A stretch of DNA of 64,000 nt from Azolla caroliniana (lineage: Eukaryota > Polypodiophyta). Numbering within the stretch: the first letter of the stretch is position 1; every line of letters starts with the position of its first letter. Position numbers and translations under genes: made by a program. The DNA is taken from contig JBHGNT010000017.1 in assembly GCA_043228905.1 (NCBI GenBank), forward strand, positions 9,982,001 to 10,046,000, written 5' to 3'. The notes beneath the pieces were generated by a model, which had not been told where the DNA came from, did no database searches, and was given only the letters and a program-made list of their open reading frames with translations. Of this stretch, positions 22,508-34,956 are shown piece by piece.

Positions 22508-24502
22508 ATGGGTTCGGATGCAGGTAATGGCGGTGGTGTTCCAAGGAATACATGGAGTGATGAAGATCTACTCATGATAAAGCACCTATTGGGCCCTTCT
22601 GCCATAGCTCAGCTCTCATGGAGTTTGCAAGGTTTAACACCTGTAGGGGGAAGGAGACTGAATGAAATAGCTCTTCAGCAGAGGCTCCATAACCTCGTTG
22701 AAGGATCAGCCGTAAATTGGACGTATGCTATCTTCTGGCAACTCTCAAGCTCGGCAAAAGGGGAAGAGGTACTGGGCTGGGGGGATGGTTACTTCAAAGG
22801 TCCTAGAGAGAAGCAAGAAAAGCCAAAAGATGAAGATCAAGGAGGAGGCCCAGGAGAAGAAAAAGGTTTCCATCATTCTATGACAGTTGATGAACGCCTA
22901 AAACGACGAGTCCTTCGCCTCTTACAAACCCAATTCTGTGCAGCGAGTGACGGTGACCTTATGGACATCGCGGAAGGAGACTTTGTTTCTGACACAGAGC
23001 TCTTCTACTTGATCTCTATGTTTTATTCTTTCTCGCGGGGTATGGACGTTCCAGGATTGGCCTTAGAGTCACAAAACCATGTCTGGTTGACTGGGAACAA
23101 CCTCGATAACTCTTCGGTCTGTACCCGATCTTCGATTGTGAGGATGGCTGGGATTCAAACCATCGTTTGTGTCCCGACTCTGAATGGCGTGGCCGAGCTC
23201 GGATCCACCGATCTTATCTTCGAGAACCGTAAACTCATCCATGAGATTAAGGTCTCATTTACAGAAGATGTTTGGGAGAAGCCACAATTAGACGAAACCC
23301 GCCACAGTCATAATAATCACAATCTTTCCTTGGTTAAGGAAGAGGCTTCGGTGTCACCTCCAGAGAGCCCAATTGTTACATTAATGCTCAATTCAGGGAA
23401 GCAAGAGAGTATAAGATCAAGTGTAACTCCAGATCGAGATCAACATTTTCATGGAAGCATGCTGACCACCAAAATTCCTGACCTAAGATCATCGCTCCCA
23501 CTTGCGCCCAATTTTCCGTTGAACCCGTTTTTGGCTGCCCAAAGGGCAGCAGCAGCCAAAGTCTTCCAAGCTCACGGATGGCAACAAAAGCAATCTTTTC
23601 CAGCGAACAACCCACCTGGTTCAGAAATCGCTCATGGAGGAACAAACCACCGCGTGAGCCCAAATGGCACGAATTTGAGCACCAAAATAGGTGGACATCT
23701 GTTCTTTCACAAGAGCGATCCGTCTCCGCAGTACTTGCCCAAATCGGACATGAATGGGCAGATGATCCGGCAGAAGGAACCAACAGTCCAGATGCACTCG
23801 TCGTCAAAAAACGGGGGAGAGAACACCAAGCAACAGTATGAGGGTCTTTCACTTAATAGCAGCATGCCGGCTAGTAGGCCATCATGTATTGTAGAATCGG
23901 AACATTCACAGCATTCAGATTTAGAAGCATCATGCAAGGACACTCTGGAAGAAATGAGGCCTCGAAAGAGGGGACGCAAGCCGGCGAATGGTCGGGAAGA
24001 GCCTTTGAACCACGTAGAGGCCGAAAGGCAAAGGAGAGAGAAACTAAACCAACGGTTTTATGCATTGAGATCGGTGGTCCCCAATATCTCCAAGATGGAT
24101 AAGGCATCTCTTCTCGGGGATGCAGTTTCATACATTCAAGAACTCCAAGGGAAGCTTAGAGAGATGGAGCAAGAGAGAGAAGAGCTTTTACTGGCTAGTG
24201 GCATTGACATAATGGAGATTAGGAAAGATCGGGTTCGTAACTTTTCGGCTAATTCTAGAGGTGCCCCAACAATTGACTTACAAATTCATAATGGTGAGGC
24301 TACAATACAAGTGACTTGTTCTAGGGAATCACACCCTCTCAATAAGGTTATTGAGGGTTTGAAGGAGCTAAACGTTGAGTTCCCGACTGCCAATGTGGCT
24401 CTTGTCGATGAATCATTCCTTCACACATTTAAGCTCGATGTGAAGAGCTCTAGCAACATCACCCAAGATTTGCTACATTCGGTTCTGACGAAAGGCCTAT
24501 GA
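22508..24502 (+). CDS. bHLH transcription factor, MYC_N/bHLH/ACT-like (subgroup III, JAM/MYC-like)
   Basis: A 664-residue single-exon protein. The start is fixed by an in-frame TAG directly before the ATG (22505-22507). Residues ~15-250 form the MYC_N region ([14 protein letters not shown]), including a JAZ-interaction-like stretch at ~155-175 ([11 protein letters not shown]) and [10 protein letters not shown] at ~214-223. [13 protein letters not shown] (486-498) is a basic nuclear-localisation patch. The bHLH is 498-552 with DNA-contact residues H502, E506 and R510, predicting E-box/G-box binding. An ACT-like dimerisation fold follows at ~588-660. Residues 255-480 are low-complexity. By family knowledge such proteins act in the nucleus in jasmonate signalling as activators (MYC2 type) or repressors (IIId/JAM type). 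The E-L-Q[11 protein letters not shown] segment after the HLH favours IIId; this placement is inference. Confidence 0.93.
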   Translation: MGSDAGNGGGVPRNTWSDEDLLMIKHLLGPSAIAQLSWSLQGLTPVGGRRLNEIALQQRLHNLVEGSAVNWTYAIFWQLSSSAKGEEVLGWGDGYFKGPREKQEKPKDEDQGGGPGEEKGFHHSMTVDERLKRRVLRLLQTQFCAASDGDLMDIAEGDFVSDTELFYLISMFYSFSRGMDVPGLALESQNHVWLTGNNLDNSSVCTRSSIVRMAGIQTIVCVPTLNGVAELGSTDLIFENRKLIHEIKVSFTEDVWEKPQLDETRHSHNNHNLSLVKEEASVSPPESPIVTLMLNSGKQESIRSSVTPDRDQHFHGSMLTTKIPDLRSSLPLAPNFPLNPFLAAQRAAAAKVFQAHGWQQKQSFPANNPPGSEIAHGGTNHRVSPNGTNLSTKIGGHLFFHKSDPSPQYLPKSDMNGQMIRQKEPTVQMHSSSKNGGENTKQQYEGLSLNSSMPASRPSCIVESEHSQHSDLEASCKDTLEEMRPRKRGRKPANGREEPLNHVEAERQRREKLNQRFYALRSVVPNISKMDKASLLGDAVSYIQELQGKLREMEQEREELLLASGIDIMEIRKDRVRNFSANSRGAPTIDLQIHNGEATIQVTCSRESHPLNKVIEGLKELNVEFPTANVALVDESFLHTFKLDVKSSSNITQDLLHSVLTKGL

Positions 24503-26950
24503 GAAGCCATTTCTAGGGAGATGTTAGATCATCTCCCATGATTTTTGCATCACCTTTTTCCTCATCCTCGACATTGTATATTCTAAGAAGCTTAATGGAC
24601 ATATTATGCAAGGTCATGTTTGTAGTATGCAAAAATAAGCCAGTCTACAAACAATGGCATGTTCACACAACAACTTGTACATGCTTCTTTGTCTATCAAA
24701 ATATCTCCATGGCTTCGAGAGTTTTCTAGTTTAGGGTATACTTATATTTAGAAGTCTATTTTGGATGACATGTTGAAGAAATCAGTTTGGAATTTCCATA
24801 CATTGTATAATTACGGCTCAGCAAATTGTAACATTATGATTATCATTGTGTGTATAACCTAAAAGGGTATTGATTGATGGATACATCATAAAAGATGTTG
24901 GAAGTTATAGCCTCGAGAGAAGAAGCATGGATGGCAATGCCATATGAACAAAAGCCCCTCATGTTCAAGTACTTTTATATTGATGAGTAGTTTGAACTCC
25001 TATCTTCCTTAATAATGATCCCCACCCTTACGTAGTAGTGTATTTATTGTGATATGCTGTTCTAATCGTGCCAATGTAGCGTTAAATGGGATACAAGTCA
25101 TTTTTTGATCGATTTCTTCCATTTGTATCCTTTTGCCCACAGTCCACTCATTGTTGAAAGTTATGATAATGGCGGGGTATCTTTGTTTGTTGGGCTCTCT
25201 GCTTGCTTCCTTGATGCTCTGTTCTTACGTAGTGTTTATTTACTTGAGAAATCAGTCATGAGTTTCTAACATTGTACATGTTGTCTTTCAAGATTCCTCG
25301 TAGTATTCCGAAAAGTAACAAAAACATCAATCGAATTAAAAATTGGCTAAACACGCATCAAAGGCTGATTGTGATTTGTTTGGAATCAAGAGTTGTTTAA
25401 ACTAGATAAAATAGCATGCCCAGCGTTAACTAGTTAACTAGTTGATTGGGTTATGTAGTTCATTCGTGTTTTTATTTCATAGTAACTTCAGTAGGGTTTA
25501 AGACATGGGAGGCTAATTAAACTTGGTTTATTAGTTTTTAGTCAATTCCATCATTAGCTTTTATTTGTAAGCATTATATTCCTCTAGTAGTGTTCCAAAC
25601 AACTTCATAATGGAACATGCCACTTGATATATATATATAGAGAGAGTCTAGACAAACACGTGCCTTTCGTTTGCCATTGCATAGTTGATTGTGTTGCTTT
25701 TCATTTGTCGATTGAAAAAGTAGAATAGATGTCATATAGATAATTTTTTTTGGAGCACTATATGTGAGAGAGGCATGCTTTAGAAAAAGAAGTCGAAATT
25801 TCAAGAACATTTTTCTACAACTCTCTTGGAGCACTAAATGTGAGCTAAGGAGTTGCAAATGTGTACACATAGGCCAACTAGGTTATAATTTAGGGGTTGT
25901 ATTAAATATTATATCTTTCATTCCGTATTTGTAAACTTCTACTATTTTGGATTTCACTTTCCTCTTTAGTATTTCTAGTGGGAGAAATGATAACCCTCCA
26001 AAAGAAAGCAAGGTTTTACTAGTGAAACATTATGTTGGCACAACCTTTTCTAGGTGACCAAAAAAGTGAAAATAAAGAAATGGTTAGTAGCATAAATAAC
26101 TTTGTCAAAAATGTGTTGTTTTCATAGGCTTGAACTTGTTTAAAAAGGATTGCATAGAATAGCCCATGTGACTCTCTTTATTTATGTTTGACAAATACTT
26201 TATGAAATTTTGAAAAAAGGTTTTCCAAATTAGGAATCCCAAATCTTATGAACTAAGAAGGTTTAGAACTAATAAGCTTCCATCCCATCTCTTAGGTGCT
26301 CTGTAATTTAAGCGATGGAACTAGCGCTAAACTTTACACAACATTGATATTATGGGACACCATAAGAAATGAGTAAACAAAATAATGTGATAATGTAGAA
26401 AGTTCAGTGATGAAAAACATCATGCCTGAAGCACTTGAACTTCGTGTCTTACTCTACAATGTAAGCCCTTTAGATACTTGTGTCCTACTTGTTGAGACAT
26501 TTGAACATGGGGTTTCACACATTTATTGAACACTTCTTACATGAGATGCCTCAAAAACATATTCTACCAAGGATAAAAATTTTGTACTATAATTCCATTA
26601 CTTTCGAACTCCCTATTGATTTGACTCCTTGCGTTCATATATGTGAATGATGTAATTGATCATACTATGCATCAATTCCCACATTCACTCTTATATGTTT
26701 TTCTCTAGTTTGTATAGTTTGCATTGAAGAGGTATATTATATGCATAACATTAAGTAGGTATGGACACGGTTTGGTTTGGTTTCATGCCTTTGAAACCAA
26801 AGTGAACCAAATCGAACCATTAATACATAAGAAAAACCAAACCAAACCATCTAAGAGCTACCAAGTGATTTAAACCAAACCATTTAAACCCGAACCAATT
26901 AAGTCAAACTTTAAGGGAAAGGTAAAACGAAACTGTTCAAACTATATCAT
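24503..26950. other. 3' UTR and intergenic DNA, no gene recognised
   Basis: The first ~350 bp are probably bHLH 3' UTR and include a small hairpin (GGAGATGTTAGATCATCTCC at 24518-24537). The rest is AT-rich with no coding or repeat structure I can support, apart from AACCAAAC/GGTTTGG-rich text at 26760-26930. Confidence 0.5.
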
Positions 26951-26957
26951 TAAAGGA

Positions 26958-27468
26958 AAAGTTATTAAAGTCAAACATAAATTAAAGGATAAGGTAGAAA
27001 CCTCAACTAAGGGTAAGGATAATCTTGTTTGTGATGTAGATCTGAATATCAATGAGAATGGCGGTAATGAAACTAGAATCATAGAGAGAAAGTTTGTAGA
27101 CTATTTCAATATTTTGACCAAGCACATCAAGTATGAAGACAAGAAGGTATGTGGAGACTCTAAGTGATGTCATATACATTGGGGATAATTTCGTTGTAAA
27201 TGCAGAAGAAGGAAATTCAGAGGGTGTTGATTTCTACTTATTGAAGTGCACAATGTGTAAGCAAAATATTGTAGATGCTTGGGGAAATTTTGTATCTCCT
27301 AGGACATTCTACATCGAAGGTATTCTTTATGCAATACTGGATGAATACGATTTATGTGTACATACATGCTTTTAAAAGACAAACCAGTAGCCTAGATGTA
27401 CTCCCATTCGGTCAGGTGCATCAAAGTATCGATGTCGCAATACAAGAACTGCATAAATTTATACACAA
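26958..27468 (+). pseudogene. Unidentified coding relic
   Basis: Two adjoining frames read as one protein with a single shift near 27146. The first is a lysine-rich lead (26958-27145, ending F-N-I-L-T-K-H-I-K-Y-E-D-K-K). The second is a folded-looking segment (27133-27375) with D-V-I-Y-I-G-D-N-F-V-V and a C-T-M-C-K-Q pair of cysteines. A third frame continues to 27468 (F-G-Q-V-H-Q-S-I-D). The D-V-I-Y-I-G-D pattern is faintly like the start of a BAH-type chromatin domain, but this is a guess. AAG/GTATGT at the shift point also fits a splice donor, so an exon boundary is an alternative. Confidence 0.3.
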
Positions 27469-27954
27469 TTAGTGCTAATGTGTATGAATGTATTTACAAC
27501 ACTATGCCATTGAATTTGTAGCTCACGTGAGATCTTGCAAAATGGACAAACCAGTTGTATTGCAAAATCCTTCTTTAATAATATTATCATTGGAATTGTG
27601 TTTGTTTATTTAGTATTCTTTCTGTTCTTGTTACGTATCTTGAGCATGTAAAGAATCTACTCTCACTGGAATTGTGTTTGTTTATCGTTGGAATTGTGTT
27701 TGGGCAAGACTCTTACTCTCAGCCACATTGCCAAATATATCCTCATTCGTTGCAACGTCATCTCGACCAGACACATCATGCATGTGAGTTATGAACATTA
27801 TGAACACAAAATATTCCGCAACAAAAATACATTGTTATCTCAATATTCATCATAGAGTTCCATGATTACATGATGGGGATCAAGCAACAAACAATAATGG
27901 TTTTACTTGTCCAAACATAACTTATACATTAATTTTTGCAAGGAAAAATAGTTG

Positions 27955-28434
27955 CATATCTATTCCACTAAACATTGTGTCCCTAGCCCCTCGACCGAGT
28001 AACTGGTCTTGTCCTTGATCGAGCCCACATCTTCAGCCTTTTTCTAGATGGTTGCCCATTTTGCCTCAAGTGCTTCTTTCACCCATTAAGTGTGTCCTCC
28101 TCCGACAACCTATCCATCGCCTCCTCCGATCACGCGTCACCAACTTCTTGAGCTAACGGTTCAAGAAGAATGGGATTTGTTGTGACACCATCAGGTTTTG
28201 GGCTCAGTGGGGTTGATTTAAGGTTTTGGGACTCGAAGAATTGTTGTATCAAGTGTTCAAAAACACTGTTATTATGCACCTCAAATTTACATGTTGGGAC
28301 TATTTCATTATTCTTCATAGACATGCCCAATTAACTACAATCTTCCACAAGAATAGGGTGACGCTGAACTGAAGGAGATATTTGGGCAGGTCTCTTACTC
28401 TCAGCCACATTGCCAAATATATCCTCATCCATTG
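27955..28434 (-). pseudogene. Unidentified relic ORF, flanked by a short direct duplication
   Basis: The minus strand reads M-D-E-D-I-F-G-N-V-A-E-S-K from 28434, then with four stops to an Arg-rich end (R-T-R-P-V-T-R-S-R-G) near 27970. The tail resembles the end of plant retroelement zinc-knuckle proteins, but I cannot name it. Its first ~47 bp (28384-28430) recur at 27700-27746 with a few differences. Confidence 0.3.
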
Positions 28435-28770
28435 TGTTAAGAATTAGGTAATTAACTATGGGTTAATTGGTACCTAATTATGTGATTAAGCAACGAAAGA
28501 TTATGTGATGTGTGTGTGTATGTATGTGAGAGTGAGAGGGAGAGAGAAAGAACACTTATGAATAACGAGGCAAGATGGGTGATGATTAACTATATTAAAA
28601 AGCATCATCAAATACAAAAATACCCACAATGAGGTATATATAGATCTCATGTGCAAAGGTGCACATGTGTGAGTAGAATATAGGTACAAACCTATAAGTC
28701 CTATAAATGAACATGGGAGTGGAGGATCTACAATGTATTTCACTCAAGCTCAAAATCCTACTTAAGGCTT

Positions 28771-29208
28771 TGTTACCGATTAGGAAGACGGTCTTCGGTC
28801 AGTCCTTCGACCTAGACCTCCAAGTGATTGTGGAACAACGAATGGGGCGTCTATGCGTAATGCGTAGGGGAATGCTCCCCGTAACCTATCAGCGTATAAG
28901 GGGGACGGCTACAACCGACTCCTTAGCAATGGTTACACTTACGTTCTTAGACACTCAGATATTCTAGACACACAGTAAATTAGCCGTAGCTATACGCAGA
29001 CTTTCAGAGAAGATAGAATTCTATTACGATACGCTTCTTTACATTCCAAAAATACACGCTCCCTCTATCAGAGGTTTTTTGCCCTTTATATACGCAGGGT
29101 CTATTTAGCTGTTCACGCTTCTTGCGTGAACTGTTACATGCGTTATGATCTTATATTATTTCCTATTCCTACGATCTTGTCCGTCGGTTACTATTCCGGC
29201 GGACAACA
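28771..29208 (-). repeat. 3' LTR of gypsy-2 (single copy)
   Basis: TGTTACCG to GACAACA on the plus strand, with a TATA box on the minus strand (GCGTATATAAAGGGC at about 29079-29093). Boundaries come from TG...CA ends, since no partner LTR is in the window. Confidence 0.55.
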
Positions 29209-29255
29209 CCTGGCACGCCTGTGGGACAGTGCCCTAGCACGCCGGACCCATCCAG

Positions 29256-32154
29256 TTAATCTTCTTCCAAAATGGCCCGGATGTTTGGCTCTGCTACGGT
29301 GTCCGCGTCTGGAGGTGACGTAGGGCCCGTAGGTGCATCGTGGTCTGGCTCCCCTGTTTGGTCGGAATGGTTTCTCCTGGTGTTGCAGGTGTCGTGTGGG
29401 GGCAGTCTGGGTTCGGTGGGCTCTTGTTGAGCTGGCGGGTTGGGCTCCGCCGTCGTCGTGCTTGCGGTCGACCGCGGCTCTGTCTCAATCGTTACTTCCT
29501 CCATGGTGTCGGCTGTCTTTGTACGTTCCGGGGAGTGGGGTTGCGATTCCGCCTGGCCCGCACCGTTCTCCGTGTGGTCCGATGATAGCGTGGGCTCCTG
29601 CGGATGGAGCTCCTCTTGGGCAGCGGTTTCGCTGTTTGGTACTGTGGGGGACTCCGCTCGTCGGTCCGCGCTGTTTACCGTCGTTGTAATTTCTGGTGAT
29701 CTGGCATGAGGTTCCTCTTCTTCGACCGTGCCCGGAATTGGCGTCGCGCTGGATTCCTCATTTGTTCGCGTGTTGCCGGCTTGTGTGATCTGGTGAAATA
29801 GCTCCTCCTAGCTTTCACCAAAATCATCCAAGAGTTGCGCGAGTTCTTCGAAATGTTGGTCCGCTAGCGCATGATAGTCTTGCGCTAGGTCCTCGCGTAC
29901 AGCCGCAATGCTCTCCTCATTTAGTTTATTGAAACCTCGACTGCCCTTTTGCCGGTTCTCCCAGTCCGCACGATACGTGTGCAATTCCGTTGCTTGGGTT
30001 GCCCACGCCATCCATCCTTTGTCCAACGCCGTTTTCAATTGCGCTGTGAACCTCTCCCGATTTGTTTGGGGAAGGATACGCACGTTGTCTGTGATGGCCT
30101 GGCAACGGTTGCATGCGTCCTCCATCGACTTCTGGAGGTTTGCAATTTCTTGCTGCCTAACCGCCACCGCTTCTTCGTATGTGGCCTTCAGGCCCGCCCA
30201 TAGCTAGGATTCCTTTGCGTGTTGTTCTTCTAATTTCCCCATTTCATTGTTTAGGCGGATTTCGAGCTGATGCCTTCTTTCCTGTTCGACCACCAGCTGC
30301 TCATCGAACCATACCTTCCTTTTCTCTAATAAGGCCTGGAGTCCCGCAATTGCCGCCTCCGATTTCTTCGCCTCATCCCATTATTGGGCGTTTTCGTCTT
30401 TTGTCCAGATGTGCTGAGCTACCTCCGTAACGAGTTTCTCTTCAAGGGTTTTTACTGCCTTCTGGCCGTTAGCCCAGATCTCCTTTTCTTTGTCTGAGGA
30501 TTGGCGCAGTTCAGCTCGAAGGCGGTCAATTTATGATTCCCCTAGCTGCACGACCCTTTTCTTCCTTCAAAGCGTCGATGGCGTAGTTTGGTGGCAGGGT
30601 TGCGTGTTGCGCCGTAGTCACGTTAGCTTCCAACTCCGCGATACGTTCGTTGGCTTTTTGCAGCTCGGCTTGGGTCATTTTCACCTTCTTCCAGACATTC
30701 TTATTTTTAATGGCCATCTCCTTGGTGCTCGTGCTGACTTTTGCCAGTTACCTATGGACTTCGACTAGGGCTGTGTTTAGTGGGGGTAGCTCCATCCCCA
30801 CTCGGCGTACCCCGGCATTCCTCTGTCTACCAACCCTGGCTAGCCAGTCCTCATCGTCGCTCTCCGCCGTTTGTGTTAGGGCGCGCTCGATCACCTGGCG
30901 CTCCGCGTGCTCCTCATCCATTCGTTGGAAGGCTTTTATCTGTTGTGTTGCCATGAATTCCATGAGCTCAAAAGAGGTTCCGAACTGTAAGAGGGCGCTG
31001 AACTCATGGGCCGTATCCGGGATATCTGGATATGCCAAAACCTCGCTTTCTGCCGTCAATATGGCTTTCCCTCGTTGGGACTGGGTCAATACGGCTTTCC
31101 CTCTGTAGCTGCGGAGCCATCGCCTTTGGTCGTTGTCTCTGCCGCCGTAGGAATGTCTTTGACCAATCCTCGCCCATCTTTCCTGTCCAATCTACGCTGT
31201 TTCGGTCTAGGGCTAACCTACCGTGTTTCGGTGTCTGGCTATGGGGCTGCTTCCACGGAACGTGCCAGCCGTTCCTCCTGCGTTGTCCGTGTGTCTGGTT
31301 GGGCAGGTTGGGGTTCCTCTTCCCACTCTAGGCTGCTATAACTCCGCTAACCTGCGCTTCGCGGATTGAGGCGGGGGCGTGGGTCGGCTGGGCTGCGGTG
31401 CAGGCAGGCCTCGGGATGGGAATAGTACCGTAAGGTACTGTTGTATGATCGGCCAAAGCTTTTTTCCGGCCTGATACGCATGCAGACCTTCCCTTAACGC
31501 TGGCCCTGTGATGACCCCCCAATCGACCGCACGCCCTTCAAAGGTATCGATAATGATGCCCGCCTTCTGTTTGGGCATCCCATATGCGTTGACATGTACG
31601 CAACTGACCTCTAACAGGAACTTGGCAACTTCACGGAAGAAGGGATCCGGGATCTGCTTCGTTCTATAGGCCTTGGCGGAGGAGGAATAGGGCCTGAAAT
31701 ATCGCTGCAGCGCCTCTGCAGGAGGGATTTCGAAATGCCTTTCGCCTAGAGATGACAAGTCCAACTTTTTCCAGATGGAAGAGTTGGTGACCGTGTCGAT
31801 GTTAAGCTTCCTGGCGATGTCTATGGCATCCGAGTGTGGGGGTGCCTCTGCGACCCGGATGTACCCATCCAAGCGTTTCTCCATGAGCCATCGGCGTAAG
31901 GCAGTAGAGATGAAGATCGGCATCGCTAGAGTAGGTTCGTGGGAAGGAGACTGGTGGTTGCGGTGGGCTGGAGCTCTGTGATAGGATGGAGGAGAAGGCG
32001 AGGGGGAGGAGCGATGGGAGCACTGATAGTTAGAGGGTGGGTTTCTGTTTTGTGCAGAAGATCTTCTATTTCCTTCTTTTTGTGGCTTAGGGTTCATTGG
32101 GCGGTGAGCCATCGTGGTGCCGCGTGTTCTTGAACTAGGAGTCTGTGCATGCAT
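29256..32154 (-). pseudogene. gypsy-2 accessory ORF downstream of integrase
   Basis: About 2.9 kb of sense-strand coding text follows integrase. Residues 1-70 are Pro/Ser/Arg-rich. A globular domain of ~200 residues comes next (32000-31340; R-R-W-L-M-E-K-R-L-D-G-Y-I, then S-C-V-H-V-N-A-Y-G and I-T-G-P-A-L). A TAG ends that frame at 31336. Further frames give a helical segment (31089-30748), coiled-coil text (30717-30526, Q-A-E-L-Q-K-A-N-E-R-I-A-E-L-E; 30167-29808) and an acidic Pro/Thr/Glu-rich tail (29700-29256). No transmembrane segment was seen, so it is not obviously env-like. The globular part may resemble the 'putative plant transposon protein' domain; this is tentative. Confidence 0.5.
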
Positions 32155-32259
32155 TTAGTCCTTTTAATAGTGTCGCTATCTTCTCTCTCTCTCTCTCTCT
32201 CTCTTTTTTCGTAATGGTTATATACAACCTATTTTTACATTATGGTACAAGTGGGGCCG

Positions 32260-34953
32260 CCCATTTATGCCGCGGGTTCTCCGGCTCTGTCTTGTTTGGC
32301 GGTGAATGGGTTAGGTGGCGTATATCCCAGGTAAGGTTTAAGGCGAAACCCATTCACCTTTTGCCGTACTACTTCCCGGCCAGCGTACCTAGTTGGAACG
32401 TGCCTTGCTCCGCTCCAATTATCCAGTATGGGCCGGTCTAGTGGAATCGTAACTTCCCTGGCATATGGCCCATGCGGGTTTGGAAAACCAGCACCGCTCG
32501 ACCGACGGCGAACTCCTTTTCCCTTGCGTTCCGATGTCGATCCACAAACGCTTTACGCTGTCGCTGTTCCTGCTCCAACACAGCCATGCTGTGTACTGTT
32601 GTTCCTCGAGTTCGAGTAGCTGGTGGAGCCATAGCTCCTCCGACTGGGCTTCCGAAAGTCGGTCCCATACCTGAATCCGCAAACTGGGTACCTGAAATTC
32701 GACCGGCATCACAGCCTCCAGCCCAAACGCTAGTCGAAACGGTGTTGACTGTATGCTTGTTTTGTAGCTGGTTCTGTACGCCCATAACACACTCTGTAAT
32801 TTGGTATCCCAGTCCGTTCTATTTTCATTGACGATTTTCTTCAAGATGGTCTGCAACGTCTTGTTAGTGGATTCCGCTAACCCATTCGCCTGTGGATAAT
32901 ATGGCGTACTCTTCTTATGGACTACAGCGTAATGATGTGTTAGTTCCCGAACCACCGGATTGAGAAAGTGACTCCCCTGGTCATTGATGAGCTCAATCGG
33001 GCAGCCGAACTAGCACCAGATGTGCTCGTAAAGGAATCTGGTTGTGACGGCCGCCGTATTTTCTCGTAGTGCCTTTGCTTCTACCCACTTGGTGCAATAA
33101 TCCGTAGCTACCAATATGTATTTATTGCCCGTACGGGCTGCCGCCGGTGTGAAGGGGCCCACAAAATCCAATCCCCACTTTTGGAAGGGGTCTAGCGGCA
33201 ATATGGGCCCATCCGTTGACACAAATCACACTTTCTACAATACTCGGATGCGTCCTTCTGCGTTGTTGGCCACCATAAGCCCGCTTGCCATATTTTCTGG
33301 GTTGTAACGTCGCCCGCGTAATGGCCGCCTGCCGTGCCGCAGTGCGCCTCCGTAAAATTGCTTCTTTCTCATCCTAACGTACCCCACGTCGCCAAATGCC
33401 GTCACTTCCTTTGTGAGATATAAAACTCCTTCTACGAGGCAGAAGTGACGGCTTCGGACGACTAGTCATTTCTTCTCATCCGTGCGTAATTGCGGTGGAG
33501 GCAGTCCCGTAGTCAAAAAGTATGTCATTTCCATAAGCTACCGGTCCGGAAAGGTCGATTCCGTTCTTTCTGCTAGTACTGCTACCCGCAGGATGTCGGC
33601 ATCCAATAAATCGTCGTCATCTTTCTATATTGTTTCTCCATTCTCGAGTTTGCTCAAAAAATCTGCCACTGCGTGTTGCGTCCCTGGTCGGTGCTTGATT
33701 ACGAAATCGAATTCTTGAAGCAGCAACATCCATCGCGCCAATTTCCTCGTCAGGGCTTGTTTCTCCACCAAATACAACACTGCCGAATGATCCACGTGGA
33801 ACGTGAACTTCCTCCCTAGTAAATAGTGCCGGAATTTATTGATGCTATAGATCATCCCTAGCGCCTCCCGCTTCGTTGTGGTATAATTACGCTCTGCTGT
33901 TGATAATTTGCGACTAGCATAGTACACTGGCCGGTACCAGTTTGGTTCGGTGAGCTGCATTAGCGCACTCCCTATTGCTATGTCCGAGGCGTCGACCAAT
34001 ACGTGGAATGGCTTCGCCCAAACTGGTGGTTGTACGACGGGAGCCTGTGTGAGCATTATCTTAAGTGCCTCATAGGCCTTGTCCTCCGTTGCGGTCCATT
34101 GGAAGGGAGTCTGATGTACGACAGCATGTAACAGCATGGCGAAGTCCGCCAAATATCGTATCATCCGACTATGCCACTATATTTGTCCTAAAAACTGACC
34201 AAGTGATTTTGCGTTTGTCGGAGTTTTGGCTTGCGTAATCGCAGAGATCTTGTTCGGATCGACCGCTATTCCCTCCTTGCTGACTATGTGGCCCAGGAGA
34301 GTCCCGCTGGTCACGCCAAAAGCATATTTCGCGGGATTCAGGCTTAAGCATGTGGTGCGACAACGTTCCAGGCACAGTTGCATGTGCGTAAAATGGTCTA
34401 TTGTTCTCCCATATATTGCAAAGTCGTCTAAGAAAACTTGCATGAACGCTGGAATGTATTCCCCAAAGATCTCCGTAATTGTCCGTTGAAATGTTGCCGG
34501 CGCCATCTTTAGCCCGAACATCATGACGACTGCCACATAGACTCCCCAGTCCGTGACAAATGCCGTCTTTTCTTGGTCCTTAGGATGCATGTGTACCTGG
34601 TTATACCCATTGAAGCCATCTAAAAAACTGTACATCCCATGTCTTGCGACGACGTCTAGTACGCTATCGGTGAAGGGTAAAGGGAATGCGTCCGTAATGG
34701 TTACAACGTTTAATTTTCGGTAATCCACGCATACCCATATTTTGCCGTTTTTCTTTGGAACGACCACTATCGGGCTTAACCATGTGGCTTGTTTAACGGG
34801 CCGTATGAACCCTGCCTTCAGGAGTTTGTCAATTTCTTCTTTTACGCGGGTCGCGTAGTTCGGGTTCATGCGGTAACGGCGCTGCTGGACAGGTTTTGTG
34901 TCGGTTGCTAAATTGATCTTATGCTGATAGAACTTGGGATCTAACCCCTTCAT
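32260..34953 (-). pseudogene. gypsy-2 pol: RT, RNase H, integrase
   Basis: RT is one 258-codon frame (34953-34177) with R-Y-R-M-N-P, V-P-K-K-N-G-K, D-Y-R-K-L-N and the catalytic F-L-D-D. RNase H follows (34164-33625; V-D-A-S-D, T-T-K-R-E-A-L, V-D-H-S-A-V). The integrase HHCC finger lies at about 33345-33220 and the core at 33222-32419 ([18 protein letters not shown]), running to about 32260. A stop or shift separates each block. Integrase ends ~100 bp before the accessory ORF, with a CT microsatellite (32182-32203) in between. Confidence 0.85.
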
Positions 34954-34956
34954 GAA

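Larger units (their letters stand above)
28771..34953 (-). mobile_element. Ty3/gypsy element gypsy-2, 5'-truncated, with accessory ORF
   Basis: The minus-strand order is RT (from 34953), RNase H, integrase, a long accessory ORF, then the 3' LTR (28771-29208). The 5' LTR, gag and protease are missing: the copy ends inside the N-terminal part of RT where a family B copia fragment begins at 34957. RT text (V-F-L-D-D-F-A-I-Y-G rather than Y-L-D-D) and lack of a chromodomain suggest the non-chromovirus (Athila/Tat-like) side of plant Ty3/gypsy. Confidence 0.85.

Noticed and set aside
22326-22577. Arg-rich 83-codon ORF overlapping the bHLH start
   Set aside because: It begins at GTG and its Arg run comes from the GAA-type microsatellite; the real frame is fixed by the in-frame stop before 22508.
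23388-23852. Antisense ORF of 154 codons over the bHLH gene
   Set aside because: It is a shadow of the GC-rich coding strand, with no motif and no independent signals.
24518-24537. Hairpin after the bHLH stop as a terminator
   Set aside because: Small inverted repeats in a plant 3' UTR do not act as intrinsic terminators; recorded only as a local feature.
29256-32154. Envelope-like gene in gypsy-2
   Set aside because: No signal peptide or transmembrane segment is visible, and coiled-coil and acidic regions dominate.
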